Assembly: GCF_905372745.1 (NCBI RefSeq)
Contig: NZ_CAJPQR010000034.1
Location: forward strand, 1 to 24,205
Length of the DNA: 24,205 nt
DNA from: an uncultured Campylobacter sp.
GTDB taxonomy: Bacteria; Campylobacterota; Campylobacteria; Campylobacterales; Campylobacteraceae
Direction of reading: 5' to 3'
A model generated the notes under the pieces. That model had not been told where the DNA came from. It ran no database searches and saw only the letters and a program-made list of their open reading frames with translations. The position numbers were made by a program, and so were the translations under genes. This document shows positions 17,087 through 24,205 of the stretch, piece after piece. How positions within the stretch are numbered: position 1 is the first letter of the stretch; the number at the start of each line of letters is the position of its first letter.

Positions 17087-17893
17087 ATGATGAAAAAATT
17101 TATCCTCTCCGCACTATTTGCGGCCACTCTACTAACGGGCTGCTTTACTAGCTCCACTAGCGGCGGAGCGCTGGGCGAAAACAGACGCCAGATGTTTCTA
17201 GTCAGCGAACAAGAGATGAACGAAGCCGCAGCCAAAGCCTACGTGCAGACTCTTAGCGGAGCGCGTCAAAAAGGCGCGCTAAACATCGACCCCGTGATGA
17301 CCAAAAGAGTGCAAGACGTCGCCAAACGCCTAATCGCGAAGGTCGGGGTCTTTAGAGAAGACGCGCTCAAGTGGAAATGGGAAGTAAACGTCATCGACGA
17401 AAATACGATAAACGCGTGGTGTATGCCGGGCGGCCGCATCGTCGTTTATAGCGGCATCATAAAAAACCTCTCGCTAACAAACGGCGAGCTAGCCGCGGTC
17501 ATGGGGCACGAGATCGCGCACGCGCTGCGCGAGCATAGCCGCGAGCAGGCTAGCTCCGATATGCTCACAAACGTCGGAATTTTCGCCGTTTCGCAAGCTG
17601 CGGGACTAGGCGATCTAGCTACCGGCGCCATAAACATGGCCGCTCAGTACACCATCTCGCTACCGTTTTCTCGCTCTCACGAGCGCGAAGCCGATCACAT
17701 CGGCACGGAGCTGATGGCGCGCGCGGGCTACGATCCTAAAGAGGCGGTAAACGTCTGGGTAAAAATGTCCAAAAAAAGCGGCGGTAGCGTGCCCGAGATA
17801 CTAAGCACCCACCCATCAAACGAGAGCCGTATAGCCGATCTGCGCGAGGTCGCGGCCAAGCTAGAGCCGGTATATCTGCAAGCCAAAAAGTAA
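17087..17893 (+). CDS. M48-family zinc metalloprotease, outer-membrane-type lipoprotein
   Basis: Predicted periplasmic lipoprotein peptidase resembling LoiP/YcaL, enzymes implicated in envelope protein quality control in E. coli. Residues 1-19 form a lipoprotein signal ending in the lipobox LLTGC, so the mature protein would be lipid-anchored. The zinc motif HEIAHALREH (HExxH) lies near residue 144, and SRSHEREADHIGTELMARAGYDP supplies the downstream zinc-ligand glutamate (ExxAD) near 200. STHPSNESRIADL near the end is also typical of the family. The length of 268 aa is normal. The first of two tandem ATGs is used here, with AAAAGGAA upstream. It has its own promoter and terminator. No specific substrate can be inferred. 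Confidence 0.9.
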   Translation: MMKKFILSALFAATLLTGCFTSSTSGGALGENRRQMFLVSEQEMNEAAAKAYVQTLSGARQKGALNIDPVMTKRVQDVAKRLIAKVGVFREDALKWKWEVNVIDENTINAWCMPGGRIVVYSGIIKNLSLTNGELAAVMGHEIAHALREHSREQASSDMLTNVGIFAVSQAAGLGDLATGAINMAAQYTISLPFSRSHEREADHIGTELMARAGYDPKEAVNVWVKMSKKSGGSVPEILSTHPSNESRIADLREVAAKLEPVYLQAKK

Positions 17894-17918
17894 AATTTAG
17901 CTAGCGTAACGGCTCTTT

Positions 17919-17960
17919 AAACGCTTGCGGCTAGCCGTTTGGGGCGGCAGGCGTTTTTTT
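17919..17960 (+). terminator. Rho-independent terminator of the M48 protease gene
   Basis: AAACGCTTGC pairs with GCAGGCGTTT (10 pairs, one G-T) around an 18-base loop. The right arm runs directly into a seven-T tract. It is 25 bases after the stop codon. Confidence 0.7.
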
Positions 17961-18024
17961 ATATCTTGCAAGGCGGATTACGAGTCGTAAAATCCGCCGA
18001 ATGCTAAATTTAAACGATTAGATT

Positions 18025-18081
18025 TTAAATTTGCCGCTTTGGCTGCTGTTTTTCGATTTGCTTTAAAAGCGGCAAATTTAA
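18025..18081. repeat. 16-bp perfect inverted repeat containing AAATTTGCCGC
   Basis: TTAAATTTGCCGCTTT (18025-18040) and its exact reverse complement (18066-18081) flank a 25-base T-rich spacer. It lies about 160 bases beyond the murI stop codon, between convergent genes, and may work as a terminator in the minus direction, although no strong T-run follows. The arm sequence recurs in the hairpin after nrdD and inside murI. Confidence 0.7.
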
Positions 18082-18238
18082 CCGCTTTTGATTTTTATGG
18101 ATTTTAGGTTAGCTGTTTCGTCGGAGATTTGAGTAGCTTTTGATGCCGATTTACATCGCTGCCCGTATCGAATTTGCGCGCAAGCCTGCCTTTTACCGCC
18201 CTTTTATTGCGTAAAACGGCGCGCGGCGGGTAACGGCG

Positions 18239-19354
18239 TTAATTAATCTCCCGCATCTTTTCAAGCCGCTTTAAAAATATCCCTATCCGCTCAAGTTGCG
18301 CCGCATCTAGTGCCCTGCCCGAGTAAAAATACTCCACGCTGTTGCCGTTTGGATAGTAAATTTTGCCGCTTACGCCCGATACGTTTGCGGCGCCACTATC
18401 TTGGCGCGAGCTTTTTGCGTCATTTGTCGCTAGGTAAAAGTCGTTTGAAATTTTAGCGCTGTCAAGATTTGAGCCGCCTGAGCGCTGCGGGCGTAAAATT
18501 TGACCCTCTCGCAAAAACGGCAAACCTGCTTTGTCTGTGTTGTTTTCCAAGCCTTGCGAACTCAAATTTTGCTCGCAGTTACTGCTTTTGCGGCAAATTT
18601 TGCCTGCGTCCTCAAAACTCAAAGCGCCAATTTGGCTACCCGCGTCAAATTTAGCCGCCCTTGAGGCCAAATCCTCGCCGCGCGCAAGCTTTAGCCCTCC
18701 GCTAAGCTTGCTTGCTAGGCGGTTTAGCGTGCCGTCGATGCCGTCGATGATGCGCACGTGAGACGGCAAAATTTCGCGCAAAACGTCCTTGAAATAGTTA
18801 AAATGCGTGCAGCCAAGCACGAGCGAACTGAGGCGCTCAAGCTCAAATTTAGCTAGCTCCTCCCGCAGATACGCCCGAACCGCAGGCGAGTCAAACTCCA
18901 AATTCTGCGCAAACTCCACGAGCCTGGGCAGCGGCAGACTCCACGTCTCGCACTCCAGCCGCCCCACGAGGCGCGCGAGCTTTTCGCCGGCGATCGTTAG
19001 CGGCGTGGCGATGAGCAGCGTCGGGCGCGTGCCAAAGCTATCCGCGGCGAGCTTGACGGCGGGCTCCATGCCGATAACCGGCACGCTAAATGCGCCGCGA
19101 AGCTCCGAGATGGCCGCGCTCGTGGCGGTGTTGCAAGCAACGACGATCGCCTCCGCGCCGCACGAGACCAAAAACCCGACCGCATCAAGGCTCAGGCGCA
19201 CGATCTGGGCTCTACTTTTCGTGCCGTAGGGGACGTGATCCTCGTCGGCAAAATACAAAAACTCTGCCCCGCTAAACCGCGCTAAAGCCTCGGCAAGCAC
19301 GCTAAGCCCGCCGATACCCGAGTCAAAAAAAGCTATTTTCAAATCTTTATCCAA
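18239..19354 (-). CDS. murI: Glutamate racemase with a large internal insertion
   Basis: Converts L-glutamate to D-glutamate for peptidoglycan synthesis in the cytoplasm. Family motifs are intact: FFDSGIGG near 9-16 (catalytic-site Asp and Ser), VPYGTKS near 42, CNTATS with catalytic cysteine 74, and GCTHF with catalytic cysteine 182 and histidine 184. The protein is 371 aa, whereas the family is usually about 250-270. The excess is a low-complexity stretch at about residues 225-328 (DNA about 18371-18682), after which the normal C-terminal helix region (SVEYFYSGRALDAAQLERIG) resumes in frame. The insert is rich in AAATTT. The start is uncertain: TTG at 19354 lacks a good ribosome-binding site, and TTG at 19342 would give a protein starting at KIAFFDSGIGG, as is usual. 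TATAAT at 19372-19377 is the likely promoter. Confidence 0.9.
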   Translation of the reverse strand: MDKDLKIAFFDSGIGGLSVLAEALARFSGAEFLYFADEDHVPYGTKSRAQIVRLSLDAVGFLVSCGAEAIVVACNTATSAAISELRGAFSVPVIGMEPAVKLAADSFGTRPTLLIATPLTIAGEKLARLVGRLECETWSLPLPRLVEFAQNLEFDSPAVRAYLREELAKFELERLSSLVLGCTHFNYFKDVLREILPSHVRIIDGIDGTLNRLASKLSGGLKLARGEDLASRAAKFDAGSQIGALSFEDAGKICRKSSNCEQNLSSQGLENNTDKAGLPFLREGQILRPQRSGGSNLDSAKISNDFYLATNDAKSSRQDSGAANVSGVSGKIYYPNGNSVEYFYSGRALDAAQLERIGIFLKRLEKMREIN

Positions 19355-19371
19355 GGTTAAATTTAAAAGAG

Positions 19372-19377
19372 ATTATA
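19372..19377 (-). promoter_or_regulatory. -10 box of murI
   Basis: The minus strand reads AAATTTGAGTTATAATCTC, with a perfect TATAAT only 17 bases before the TTG at 19354. Transcription would begin near 19365, leaving a leader of about 11 nt for that start or about 23 nt for the TTG at 19342, which favours the downstream start. Confidence 0.5.
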
Positions 19378-19521
19378 ACTCAAATTTGCGGCGATTTCGC
19401 CTTTGGACGCAAATTTTGCCTCTTAGAGACGGTTAGACCAGCACCTTTACGGCGCTAAAATTCAGACCCGCCTTCAGTTTAAATTTGGCGTAAAATCGGT
19501 TAAATTTAAAAAAGGATCAAG

Positions 19522-20148
19522 ATGCAAGAAAATCCAACCGACGCAAAATACGAAATCTCTCGCGCCATTAAGGTCGATCTGGCCGCTATCGCGCGCATTT
19601 ATAACGCAAGCGTTTTAGAGCGAAACGCCACGGCCGCGCTGCATCCGGTAGACATAGAGGAGCGCGAAGCGTGGTTTGACGCGCACGAGGCGGCAAATCG
19701 CCCGATATACGTGCTGCGCGAGATCTGCGAGGAAAATTTGGCAGGCAAAGACGGTAAAGCTGATTGCGAGAGAAAATTTGGCTCAAACGGCAAAAATCTC
19801 GGCGCGCAAAAGATAGGCGCCGCAAATCAAAAAGGCGAAATCTTAGCCTGGGGCAGCCTCAGCGACTATCATCCGCGCGAGAGCTACCGCATCACGGCCG
19901 AGATCAGCGTCTACGCAGCACCCGAAGCTCGCGGCAAGGGGCTTGGCAAACGGCTTGTAAAATTTATACTCGAAAACGCACCAAAATTTGGCGTCAAAAA
20001 CATCGTCGCACTGATATTTTCCAGCAACGCCGCTAGCCTAAATTTGTTTGCGAAATTCGGCTTTACGCGCTGGGGCGAACTGCCCGAAGTCTGCGATATG
20101 TGCGGCAAACCGGAAAGCCTAACGATACCGGGTAAAAATTTAAACTAA
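19522..20148 (+). CDS. GNAT N-acetyltransferase, phosphinothricin acetyltransferase-like
   Basis: Transfers an acetyl group from acetyl-CoA to the amino group of a small substrate. The fold begins with ISRAIKVDLAAIARIYNASV, and the acetyl-CoA loop EARGKGLGKRL lies at about 135-145, followed by NIVALIFSSNAASLNLFAKFGF, which closely matches the PAT/YncA-type subfamily (methionine sulfoximine, phosphinothricin or amino-acid acetylation). The true substrate is not predictable. Typical members are about 165-180 aa; this one has 208, the excess being a lysine/asparagine/glycine-rich stretch at about 70-103 between two core strands. The end VCDMCGKPESLTIPGKNLN contains a CxxC. The ribosome-binding site is AAAAAAGGA. 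The stop codon overlaps that of convergent mqo. Confidence 0.85.
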   Translation: MQENPTDAKYEISRAIKVDLAAIARIYNASVLERNATAALHPVDIEEREAWFDAHEAANRPIYVLREICEENLAGKDGKADCERKFGSNGKNLGAQKIGAANQKGEILAWGSLSDYHPRESYRITAEISVYAAPEARGKGLGKRLVKFILENAPKFGVKNIVALIFSSNAASLNLFAKFGFTRWGELPEVCDMCGKPESLTIPGKNLN

Positions 20149-21500
20149 TCCAAAAGCTCGGCCGCGAATTTATCTTCGTTAAATTTCCTTCCCAAAAAGG
20201 CGCAAACCTCGCGCGCGTCGCGAAGCGCGTTAGCCATGCAACTAGTGGCTCCGGGGCTTGGCGTCATGTTAAAGCTAATGCCCTCGCCGGTGTTTATGCC
20301 CGCTTCTCCCAGCATCAAACGCCCGCTTGTTTTATCCAGCACCTGCGGGCGCACTCCGCCGAAATTTCGCGCGTAACTCACGTCTTCGTAGGCTAGCGAA
20401 GGTACTATTTTTCGCGCCGCTTTGACGAATAGGCGGCGATTTATACAGGGGATCTCGTAGGCGAAATTTTTAAATAGATAATTTCTAATCTCGCTATCGC
20501 AAAGCAGCTCAAACATCGACCTAGCCACCCTGCCGTCAAACCTAAGCGTCTTTAAAAAGTCCCAAAACGTCGCGCTTCCGCGGTATCGCTCTAGCTTTGG
20601 CAGCAGTAGCGCGGTGGGGCCAAACCTCGTGCGCCCGTCCGCTAGGATATCGGCGTCGCCGTGTAGCGCGGCAAAAGGCAGCTTTGGATTTTGCACCATA
20701 TAGACCTTGCCCTTTAGCAGGCGTTTGTCACTCATATAAAAGCTCCCCGCGACGGGCAAACAGCTGTAATCAAGCCCATAACCCATCTTGTGCGCCAAAA
20801 ACAGCGAATGCGCGCCCGCATCGACTACAACGTAGTTCGCGCTAAATTCGCGCCCGTCTTTAGCCGTGAGGCAAAAGCCGTCGCTAGCGCGGACTATCCG
20901 CTCTATCTCGCAGCTTAAAAACACGTCCGCTTCTCGGTTTTCTTTAGATGCGGCGTCGCAGGCGTTTTTTACGAAGCTCTTAGCCGCGCACCCGAAATCA
21001 ATCGTCGTGTATTCGCCGCTTTGCACGCCCATCGCCACGATCTCTTCGCTTCTATCGCCGCTTTTGTCGGCATTTAAAACGACGTTTGGCTCGAGGATTT
21101 TTAGCTCGTCTTTCTCAAAAAGCCGCAGATACGGATAAATTTCGCGAAATTTACTAAATCTCTCGCGCAAAGTCGCGCTCTCCTCCTCGCCTACGCCTAG
21201 AACCATCTTTTGGTGCGAGAACATAAACTCGCCCGCGTAGCCGTGCATCAGCGCGTATTTTACGACCATGCGTGCCGCGACGCTTACCTTTTTGGCTTTT
21301 TCAAAATCGTAGTTCGTTTCTATATCGCCGCAGTGGATCGTCTGCGAGTTGCACTCTCCGCGCGAATTTAGCGTCGCTAAGTCTTCGTATTTTTCAAAAA
21401 GCGCGAGGCTTTTTACGTCCGCGTAGCGCGCGAGCTGATAAAATAGCGCGCAACCCGAAATTCCGCCTCCGACGACGGCTACTTCGTAATGTCTTTTCAT
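20145..21500 (-). CDS. mqo: Malate:quinone oxidoreductase
   Basis: FAD-dependent, membrane-associated enzyme oxidising malate to oxaloacetate and passing electrons to quinone; it takes the malate dehydrogenase step in many Helicobacter and Campylobacter. The N-terminal FAD-binding motif VAVVGGGISGCALFY (about 7-21) is followed by NSQTIHCGDIETNY, and the middle and end show GYGLDYSCLPVAGSFY, VQNPKLPFAALHGD, RFGPTALLLPKLER, VRPQVLDK and FNMTPSPGATSCMANAL. These match, block for block, the Helicobacter pylori-type Mqo as I know it. The length of 451 aa is normal for that subtype. The ribosome-binding site is ACGGAGC. It sits on the same strand 133 bp after nrdD, but a hairpin lies between them, so joint transcription is doubtful. 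Confidence 0.92.
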   Translation of the reverse strand: MKRHYEVAVVGGGISGCALFYQLARYADVKSLALFEKYEDLATLNSRGECNSQTIHCGDIETNYDFEKAKKVSVAARMVVKYALMHGYAGEFMFSHQKMVLGVGEEESATLRERFSKFREIYPYLRLFEKDELKILEPNVVLNADKSGDRSEEIVAMGVQSGEYTTIDFGCAAKSFVKNACDAASKENREADVFLSCEIERIVRASDGFCLTAKDGREFSANYVVVDAGAHSLFLAHKMGYGLDYSCLPVAGSFYMSDKRLLKGKVYMVQNPKLPFAALHGDADILADGRTRFGPTALLLPKLERYRGSATFWDFLKTLRFDGRVARSMFELLCDSEIRNYLFKNFAYEIPCINRRLFVKAARKIVPSLAYEDVSYARNFGGVRPQVLDKTSGRLMLGEAGINTGEGISFNMTPSPGATSCMANALRDAREVCAFLGRKFNEDKFAAELLD

Positions 21501-21592
21501 AAAAGCTCCGTAAATTTTTGGCGTATTTTGCCTAAAAATGCTTAAATTTGATTGAGTTTGGCGGGTTTTAAAAATGCGGTGGCACGGCTAGC

Positions 21593-21623
21593 GGCGGCAA
21601 ATTTAAAAGCTAAATTCGCCGCC
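21593..21623 (-). terminator. Hairpin after nrdD
   Basis: GGCGGCAAATTTA pairs with TAAATTCGCCGCC over 13 positions with a single mismatch and a 5-base loop. It starts 10 bases beyond the nrdD stop codon in the minus direction. It lacks a following T-run, so it may be a weak terminator, an mRNA-stabilising end, or a copy of the AAATTTGCCGC repeat family also seen at 18025-18081. Confidence 0.5.
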
Positions 21624-21633
21624 TAAATTTATG

Positions 21634-23739
21634 CTATTTCGCGCCATTTTGCGCTTTAAACTCCGCTAAAAGTTCTTCGTCGCATTTCGGGCAGTATTCG
21701 TGCTCGCCGCTGATGTAGCCGTGCTTAGCGCAGACGCTAAAGACCGGCGTTATCGTGATGTAGGGCAGCTTGTAGTTGTTTATCACTCCGCGCACGAGAT
21801 CCTTGCAGGCCGCAGCCGAGCTGATGCGCTCCTTCATATACAGGTGCAGCACCGTGCCGCCGGTGTAGGAGCTTTGCAGTTCGTCTTGCAGATCGAGCGC
21901 CTCGAACGCGTCGTCGGTAAAATTTGCCGGCAGCTGCGTGGAGTTGGTGTAGTAGATATTTTCGCCAAAACCGGCCTGGATGATGTCCGGATATCGCTTT
22001 TTGTCCTCTTTGGCGAAGCGATACGTAGTGCCCTCGGCAGGCGTGGCTTCGAGGTTATAAAGGTTGCCCGTGCTTTCTTGAAACTCGCGAATTTTACCGC
22101 GTAAAAACTCTATCATCTCGATCGCAAATTCTCGCCCGAAATCGGTCGCGATATTTTCCTTGTCGTTCGTGAAATTACGCAAAAGCTCGTTCATGCCGTT
22201 GATGCCGATGGTGCTAAAGTGATTATTAAAGTGCTTTAGATAGCGCGCGGTGTAGGGATACAGGCCGCGTTCGTACATCTCCTGGATAAAGGCGCGCTTT
22301 TTTTCTAGCGTGGATTTGGCTAAATTTAGCAGATACTCAAGGCGGGTGTATAGCCCCTTTTTATCGCCTTTATATAGGTAGCCCAAGCGAGCTAAATTTA
22401 GCGTCACGACGCCGATACTGCCGGTCATCTCCGCACTGCCAAATAGCCCTCCGCCGCGCTTTAGCAGCTCGCGTAAATCTAGCTGCAAGCGGCAGCACAT
22501 CGAGCGCACGTGGCCCGGCTTATAGGCTTTGTCGTTTGCGACGCGGTTGCCGTTTTCATCGACTGTGTACTGACTGCCGACAAAATTTTGAAAATAGCTC
22601 GAGCCCATTTTTGCCGTGTTTTCAAAAAGCACCTTCGCCACATCGCTATCCCAGTCGAAGTCCTCGGTAATATTTACGGTCGGGATCGGGAAGGTAAATG
22701 GCTGAGAGCATTTGTCGCCCTCAGTCATGATCTCGTAAAAGGCCTTATCTATGCGGTTCATCTCAGGCTCAAAGGCGCGGTAGGTCATATCCGTTAGCTT
22801 GTTAAAGCCGCGTTTTTGCGCCTCCTTAGCAAGCTCCGCGTCCTCTAGGTCGCTAAATATATGCCTATCCTCGCGCGTCGGGATCTGATCGCGCAAATCG
22901 GACGGGCAGGTGATGTCGATCGTTACGTTGGTAAACGGACTCTGACCCCAGCGAGCAGGCACGTTTAGGTTAAAGATAAAGCTGGTTATCGCCTTTTTGA
23001 TCTCTTTATCGCTTAGCTTGTCGCGGAAAACGTAAGGCGCCAAATAGGTGTCAAAGCTACTAAACGCCTGCGCACCAGCCCACTCGCTTTGCAAAATGCC
23101 GAGGAAATTTGCCATCTGATACAGCGCCTCTCTAAAGTGCTTTGGCGCCTTGCTCTCGACCCTGCCGCGCACGCCGTTAAATCCCTCGTTTAGTAGCGCT
23201 CTTAGACTCCAGCCCGCGCAGTAGCCCGTGAGGCAGTCAAGATCGTGGATGTGATAGTCGCCGTTTCGGTGCGCGAGGCCCTCTTCTTTGCTATACACCT
23301 TATCTAGCCAGTAGTTGGCGATGACCTTGCCCGCGGTGTTGTTGATGAGGCCTGCGTTTGAGTAGCTGGTGTTTGAGTTGGCGAGAATTCGCCAGTCGGT
23401 ACCGTTGATGTACTCGCTGATCGTTTGGGTGGAGTTGATGTAGGTGGTGTCTTCGTTTAGTCCTAAAATTTGCTCGCGCTGAAGCTTGTGCGTGTGTCGG
23501 TAGAGCATAAAGCTCTTCATTACGCCAAAATGTCCCGCGTTAAAAAGCGCCTTTTCGATGTAGTCTTGGATATCTTCGACGCTTAAAATTTCCTTGTCGA
23601 AAACGTGGCTCATAACGTCTAAAAAGACCTTTTCGTCGTATTCTTTACTCTCGCTCTCAAAGGCCTTTTTTATGGCGTCCGCGATCTTATACGGCAAATA
23701 CTCTTGCTTCGTGCCGTCGCGTTTTAGGATAAATTTCAT
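21634..23739 (-). CDS. nrdD: Anaerobic ribonucleoside-triphosphate reductase without glycyl-radical tail
   Basis: Class III ribonucleotide reductase catalytic subunit, making deoxynucleotides without oxygen. An ATP-cone regulatory domain (about 1-95; MKFILKRDGTKQEYLPYKI) precedes the barrel. Active-site landmarks are present: HIHDLDCLTGYCAGW (first essential cysteine region), NVPARWGQSPFTNVT, and RSMCCRLQLDLRELLKRGGGLFG (thiyl-radical cysteine region). A zinc-binding C-terminal motif follows: VCAKHGYISGEHEYCPKC, with Cys670, His673, Cys683 and Cys686. The protein then ends after only 15 more residues (EFKAQNGAK). Family members normally continue about 40 residues with an RVxGY-type glycyl-radical site, which is absent, and no other frame downstream encodes it. 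No nrdG activase gene is adjacent. The start has an AAGGAAC ribosome-binding site. Confidence 0.9.
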   Translation of the reverse strand: MKFILKRDGTKQEYLPYKIADAIKKAFESESKEYDEKVFLDVMSHVFDKEILSVEDIQDYIEKALFNAGHFGVMKSFMLYRHTHKLQREQILGLNEDTTYINSTQTISEYINGTDWRILANSNTSYSNAGLINNTAGKVIANYWLDKVYSKEEGLAHRNGDYHIHDLDCLTGYCAGWSLRALLNEGFNGVRGRVESKAPKHFREALYQMANFLGILQSEWAGAQAFSSFDTYLAPYVFRDKLSDKEIKKAITSFIFNLNVPARWGQSPFTNVTIDITCPSDLRDQIPTREDRHIFSDLEDAELAKEAQKRGFNKLTDMTYRAFEPEMNRIDKAFYEIMTEGDKCSQPFTFPIPTVNITEDFDWDSDVAKVLFENTAKMGSSYFQNFVGSQYTVDENGNRVANDKAYKPGHVRSMCCRLQLDLRELLKRGGGLFGSAEMTGSIGVVTLNLARLGYLYKGDKKGLYTRLEYLLNLAKSTLEKKRAFIQEMYERGLYPYTARYLKHFNNHFSTIGINGMNELLRNFTNDKENIATDFGREFAIEMIEFLRGKIREFQESTGNLYNLEATPAEGTTYRFAKEDKKRYPDIIQAGFGENIYYTNSTQLPANFTDDAFEALDLQDELQSSYTGGTVLHLYMKERISSAAACKDLVRGVINNYKLPYITITPVFSVCAKHGYISGEHEYCPKCDEELLAEFKAQNGAK

Positions 23740-23778
23740 TTCGTTCCTTACGTTAAATTTGATGATAAATTTGACGGA

Positions 23779-23784
23779 AGTATA
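23779..23784 (-). promoter_or_regulatory. Candidate -10 box of nrdD
   Basis: The minus strand reads TTTGCCTATACTTCC, about 40 bases before the nrdD ATG; TATACT is one mismatch from consensus. No T-rich tract precedes it directly, so support is moderate. No NrdR-type box was recognised. Confidence 0.35.
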
Positions 23785-23929
23785 GGCAAAGTTGGCTTAA
23801 AATTTAGTGACCGAAATTTGCTCTCCGGGCATTTTGAAAATGTCATTTTTTAGTTTTTTATTGTGTTTATAGAGCGTATTTTAGGGAAATGCACTAAGTA
23901 GAGCTTAAAATTTAGCTTTTATATTATAT

Positions 23930-23948
23930 GACAATTATTATCATAATT
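23930..23948 (+). promoter_or_regulatory. Fur-box-like sequence
   Basis: GACAATTATTATCATAATT matches 14 of 19 positions of the classical Fur consensus (GATAATGATAATCATTATC) by hand alignment. It is followed on the plus strand by AT-rich DNA and a ribosome-binding-site-like sequence, and may control a gene beyond the right edge or nrdD about 190 bp away. In AT-rich DNA a match of this quality can be chance. Confidence 0.35.
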
Positions 23949-24079
23949 TACCGCTGTAAATATGGATTTAAAGGATGGAATTAAAGAATAAGGCCGTAAC
24001 TTTTAAATAAATAATTTCAAATCCCAAAGGGAAATCTTTCATAAATAGTGCTTGCTTTACAACGAAGGCGGAAGTAAAA

Positions 24080-24102
24080 CAAAATACATATTGTGTATTT
24101 TG
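24080..24102. repeat. Perfect 9-bp inverted repeat
   Basis: CAAAATACA and TGTATTTTG flank a 5-base spacer (TATTG). It is too AT-rich for an obvious intrinsic terminator and looks more like a dimeric regulator site, but no target gene is visible in the window. Confidence 0.45.
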
Positions 24103-24205
24103 CTTATATCTTTGGTTCTAACGTTAAAATATTTGATTTAATTCTAAACAAATTTAGCTAAGTATTTATTAATAAAATAATTTTAGAAATGCTTAAGTAA
24201 AATAG

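Larger units (their letters stand above)
17894..18238. other. 345-bp convergent intergenic region with three palindromes
   Basis: It lies between the convergent M48 and murI genes. It contains the M48 terminator (17919-17960), a near-perfect palindrome at 17972-17998 (GGCGGATTACGA / TCGTAAAATCCGCC, two-base bulge) and a 16-bp perfect inverted repeat at 18025-18081. No gene is supported. Confidence 0.65.
23740..24205. other. 466-bp right-edge region without a supported gene
   Basis: It contains the nrdD leader and candidate promoter on the minus strand, a Fur-box-like sequence at 23930-23948 and a perfect 9-bp inverted repeat at 24080-24102. A ribosome-binding-site-like AAAGG followed by ATG at about 23975 opens only an 11-codon frame (MELKNKAVTFK), which I do not call as a gene. 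The region is AT-rich, unlike the rest of the right half. Confidence 0.55.

Noticed and set aside
1..24205. CRISPR array, tRNA, rRNA, insertion sequence or prophage
   Set aside because: No regularly spaced repeats, no cloverleaf-like sequence and no intact transposase or phage gene were seen; the only transposase resemblance is the degenerate N-terminus of sapC.

Overview
The window looks like a Campylobacter chromosome, most likely from the higher-GC oral group around C. rectus, C. showae and C. curvus. The evidence is a Helicobacter/Campylobacter-type malate:quinone oxidoreductase, promoters built as a T-rich tract followed by TATAAT, a strong excess of the hexamer AAATTT, and a cluster that matches the C. 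fetus sap surface-layer locus in content and order. The species assignment is inference.

Left and centre (1-15095) is a surface-layer/type I secretion island. A compact minus-strand operon at 9093-3689 encodes a SapC-family protein, a PrtD-type ABC exporter, an HlyD-type adaptor and a TolC-type outer-membrane channel (sapC-sapD-sapE-sapF order). Large cysteine-free RTX/DUF4214 surface proteins radiate outward from it. Two lie on the left on the minus strand: one complete at 282-3581, and one cut by the window edge at 1-55. Two lie on the right on the plus strand: 9349-12048 and 12220-15060. All four share a near-common N-terminus, ribosome-binding site and first codons, and each has a recognisable promoter of its own. 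The exporter presumably secretes these proteins. The operon is therefore bracketed by inverted copies of the 5' ends of its own substrate genes, as in the invertible sap element of C. fetus. The sapC gene is unusual: its reading frame carries a 143-residue N-terminal extension resembling a catalytically dead REP-associated (HUH/Y1) transposase, while a strong internal ribosome-binding site marks the canonical SapC start.

Right (15487-23739) holds ordinary chromosomal genes: an SbmA/BacA-like peptide transporter, an M48 zinc-metalloprotease lipoprotein, glutamate racemase (murI), a GNAT acetyltransferase, malate:quinone oxidoreductase (mqo) and anaerobic ribonucleotide reductase (nrdD). MurI and the acetyltransferase carry extra low-complexity segments; the one in MurI is rich in AAATTT. 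NrdD keeps its ATP-cone, active-site cysteines and zinc-site residues but stops before the C-terminal glycyl-radical motif expected in this family. The intergenic spaces hold AAATTT-rich DNA and palindromes related to AAATTTGCCGC. The last 466 bases contain the nrdD promoter region, a Fur-box-like site and a perfect inverted repeat, but no gene I can support.
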